Origin: CAZWMK01 sp964635065
GTDB taxonomy: Bacteria > Pseudomonadota > Alphaproteobacteria > Sphingomonadales > Sphingomonadaceae
Direction: 5' to 3'
Length of the DNA: 15,334 nucleotides
NCBI GenBank assembly: GCA_964635065.1
Contig: CAZWMK010000052.1
Coordinates: forward strand, 1 to 15,334
Positions within the stretch are counted from its first letter, which is position 1. Each line of letters opens with the position of its first letter. This document shows positions 14,156-15,334 of the stretch, one piece after another. The notes beneath the pieces were generated by a model. It searched no databases. It was not told the DNA's origin and saw nothing but the letters and a program-made list of their open reading frames with translations. The translations under genes and the position numbers were made by a program.

Positions 14156-15334
14156 ATGGAAGATGTTTTCATCGTTTCGGCGACCCGCACGGCAATTGGC
14201 GGCTTCGGTGGCAGCCTGAAAGACGTTCCGCCGTCCGAACTTGGCAAGCTTGTCATCGCCGAAGCCATCCGTCGCGCCGATCTGACGCCTGAAGACGTCC
14301 AGCATGTCGTCATGGGCCAGGTGATCCAGAGCGAACCACGCGACATGTATCTATCGCGCGTTGCTGCCATCGGCGCGGGTATTCCCGCCTCCGCGCCTGC
14401 GCTGACGCTGAACCGCCTGTGCGGTTCGGGCCTGCAGGCGATCATTTCGTCCGCCCAGATGATCAAGCTTGGCGAATGCAATGTCGCGGTTGCAGGTGGC
14501 GCGGAAAGCATGAGCCGTGCGCCTTATGTCAACACCCAGCAGCGTTTTGGCGCGCGTATGGGCGATGTCACGATGATCGACACGCTGATCTCGGTGCTGA
14601 ACGATCCTTTCGGCCATGGCCACATGGGCGTGACGGCGGAAAATGTCGCCAAGCAGTGCGGCATCACGCGTGAAATGCAGGATAATCTGGCGATCGAAAG
14701 CCACCGCCGCGCCGCGCGCGCGACCGCCGAAGGTCGCTTCAAGGACCAGATCCTGCCGGTCGAACTCAAGACCCGCAAGGGCGTGACGGTGTTCGATACC
14801 GATGAACATTTCCGTGCCGACGTTTCGTCTGAAGACATGGCGAAATTGAAGCCCGCCTTCGTCAAGGATGGCACGGTAACGCCGGGCAATGCCTCGGGCA
14901 TCAACGATGCAGCGGCTGCCGTCCTCCTCGCATCGGCCAGTGTGGTGCAGCAGAAGGGGCTCAAGCCGCTTGCGCGCATCGTCTCGTGGGCCCATGCCGG
15001 TGTCGCGCCCGAAGTCATGGGCATCGGGCCGGTCAAGGCGGTGCCGATTGCGCTGGAACGCGCGGGCCTGACGCTTGCCGACATCGACGTCATCGAAGCG
15101 AACGAAGCCTTTGCCGCTCAGGCGCTGGCCGTGGCGCAGGAACTTGGCTTCGATCCGGAAAAGGTCAACCCGAATGGTTCGGGCATTTCGCTCGGCCACC
15201 CGGTCGGCGCGACGGGCGCGATCGTGACCGTCAAGGCGGCTTACGAACTGCAGCGCACTGGCGGGCGTTATGGCCTGATGACGATGTGCATCGGCGGCGG
15301 TCAGGGCATCGCCATGGTGATCGAACGCGTCTGA
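14156..15334 (+). CDS. Thiolase (acetyl-CoA C-acyltransferase)
   Basis: A complete 392-residue thiolase that either cleaves a beta-ketoacyl-CoA to acetyl-CoA and a shortened acyl-CoA, or condenses two acyl-CoAs. All catalytic residues are present: nucleophile C89 (NRLCGSG), H348 (GHPVGATGA) and C378 (MCIGGGQG), at the same numbers as in the Zoogloea biosynthetic thiolase, and NEAFAAQ is conserved. Start: ATG 14156 with AAAGGA seven bases upstream; the in-frame ATG at 14090 adds 22 unconserved residues and was rejected. A 170-bp gap with two inverted repeats separates it from the GMC gene, so it may have its own promoter. In a catabolic cluster it most likely acts in the final beta-oxidation-like step; chain-length preference cannot be judged. 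The window ends exactly at its stop codon. Confidence 0.95.
   Translation: MEDVFIVSATRTAIGGFGGSLKDVPPSELGKLVIAEAIRRADLTPEDVQHVVMGQVIQSEPRDMYLSRVAAIGAGIPASAPALTLNRLCGSGLQAIISSAQMIKLGECNVAVAGGAESMSRAPYVNTQQRFGARMGDVTMIDTLISVLNDPFGHGHMGVTAENVAKQCGITREMQDNLAIESHRRAARATAEGRFKDQILPVELKTRKGVTVFDTDEHFRADVSSEDMAKLKPAFVKDGTVTPGNASGINDAAAAVLLASASVVQQKGLKPLARIVSWAHAGVAPEVMGIGPVKAVPIALERAGLTLADIDVIEANEAFAAQALAVAQELGFDPEKVNPNGSGISLGHPVGATGAIVTVKAAYELQRTGGRYGLMTMCIGGGQGIAMVIERV

Overview
The window is a GC-rich stretch of chromosome or large plasmid, almost certainly from a sphingomonad (Novosphingobium/Sphingobium-like alphaproteobacterium). The evidence is the large TonB-dependent receptor with an EIVVTAQKR-type TonB box, the high-GC codon use, and the mix of Rieske oxygenases, SDR, MDR, VOC and EthD proteins typical of sphingomonad catabolic islands. 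I see no rRNA, tRNA, CRISPR array, insertion sequence or phage gene. This is accessory metabolism for an organic carbon source.

Layout. Minus strand: a Rieske oxygenase alpha subunit truncated by the window edge (1-641), an SDR dehydrogenase (884-1702) and a TonB-dependent outer-membrane receptor (1845-4232) with a clear intrinsic terminator behind it. Divergent from the receptor on the plus strand are a zinc-independent MDR enoyl/alkenal reductase (4423-5442) and a Gfo/Idh/MocA oxidoreductase (5457-6539). A VOC protein (6574-7104, minus) is divergent from an EthD-domain protein (7258-7944, plus). Then comes a TetR-family regulator (8028-8630). Last is a plus-strand run of a second, complete Rieske oxygenase alpha subunit (8700-10097), a Tat-signal FAD dehydrogenase (10134-11894), a c-type cytochrome overlapping it by four bases (11891-12286), a GMC alcohol dehydrogenase/oxidase (12342-13985) and a thiolase (14156-15334).

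How the genes may work together (inference): the receptor takes the substrate across the outer membrane. The flavoprotein and cytochrome pair looks like a periplasmic dehydrogenase feeding the respiratory chain. The Rieske enzymes hydroxylate; the SDR, GMC and Gfo/Idh enzymes oxidise the alcohols; the MDR protein reduces an activated C=C bond; the thiolase releases acetyl-CoA from a beta-ketoacyl-CoA. The substrate cannot be read from the sequence; a hydrophobic alicyclic, terpenoid, steroid-like or aromatic compound fits. No ferredoxin or reductase for the Rieske enzymes is present here.

The best regulatory signal is a perfect palindrome, TTATAAC-AATC-GTTATAA (8637-8654), directly after the tetR gene and inside a sigma70-like promoter (TTGATT, 17 bp, TATAAG) for the second Rieske gene. 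A related but degenerate site (11 of 14 half-site bases) lies in the receptor/MDR divergent promoter, and another AT-centred inverted repeat lies in the VOC/EthD divergent promoter. One TetR protein may therefore control much of the cluster. Other unexplained structures are a perfect 11-bp hairpin inside the cytochrome signal-peptide codons and a 12-bp hairpin after the SDR gene.
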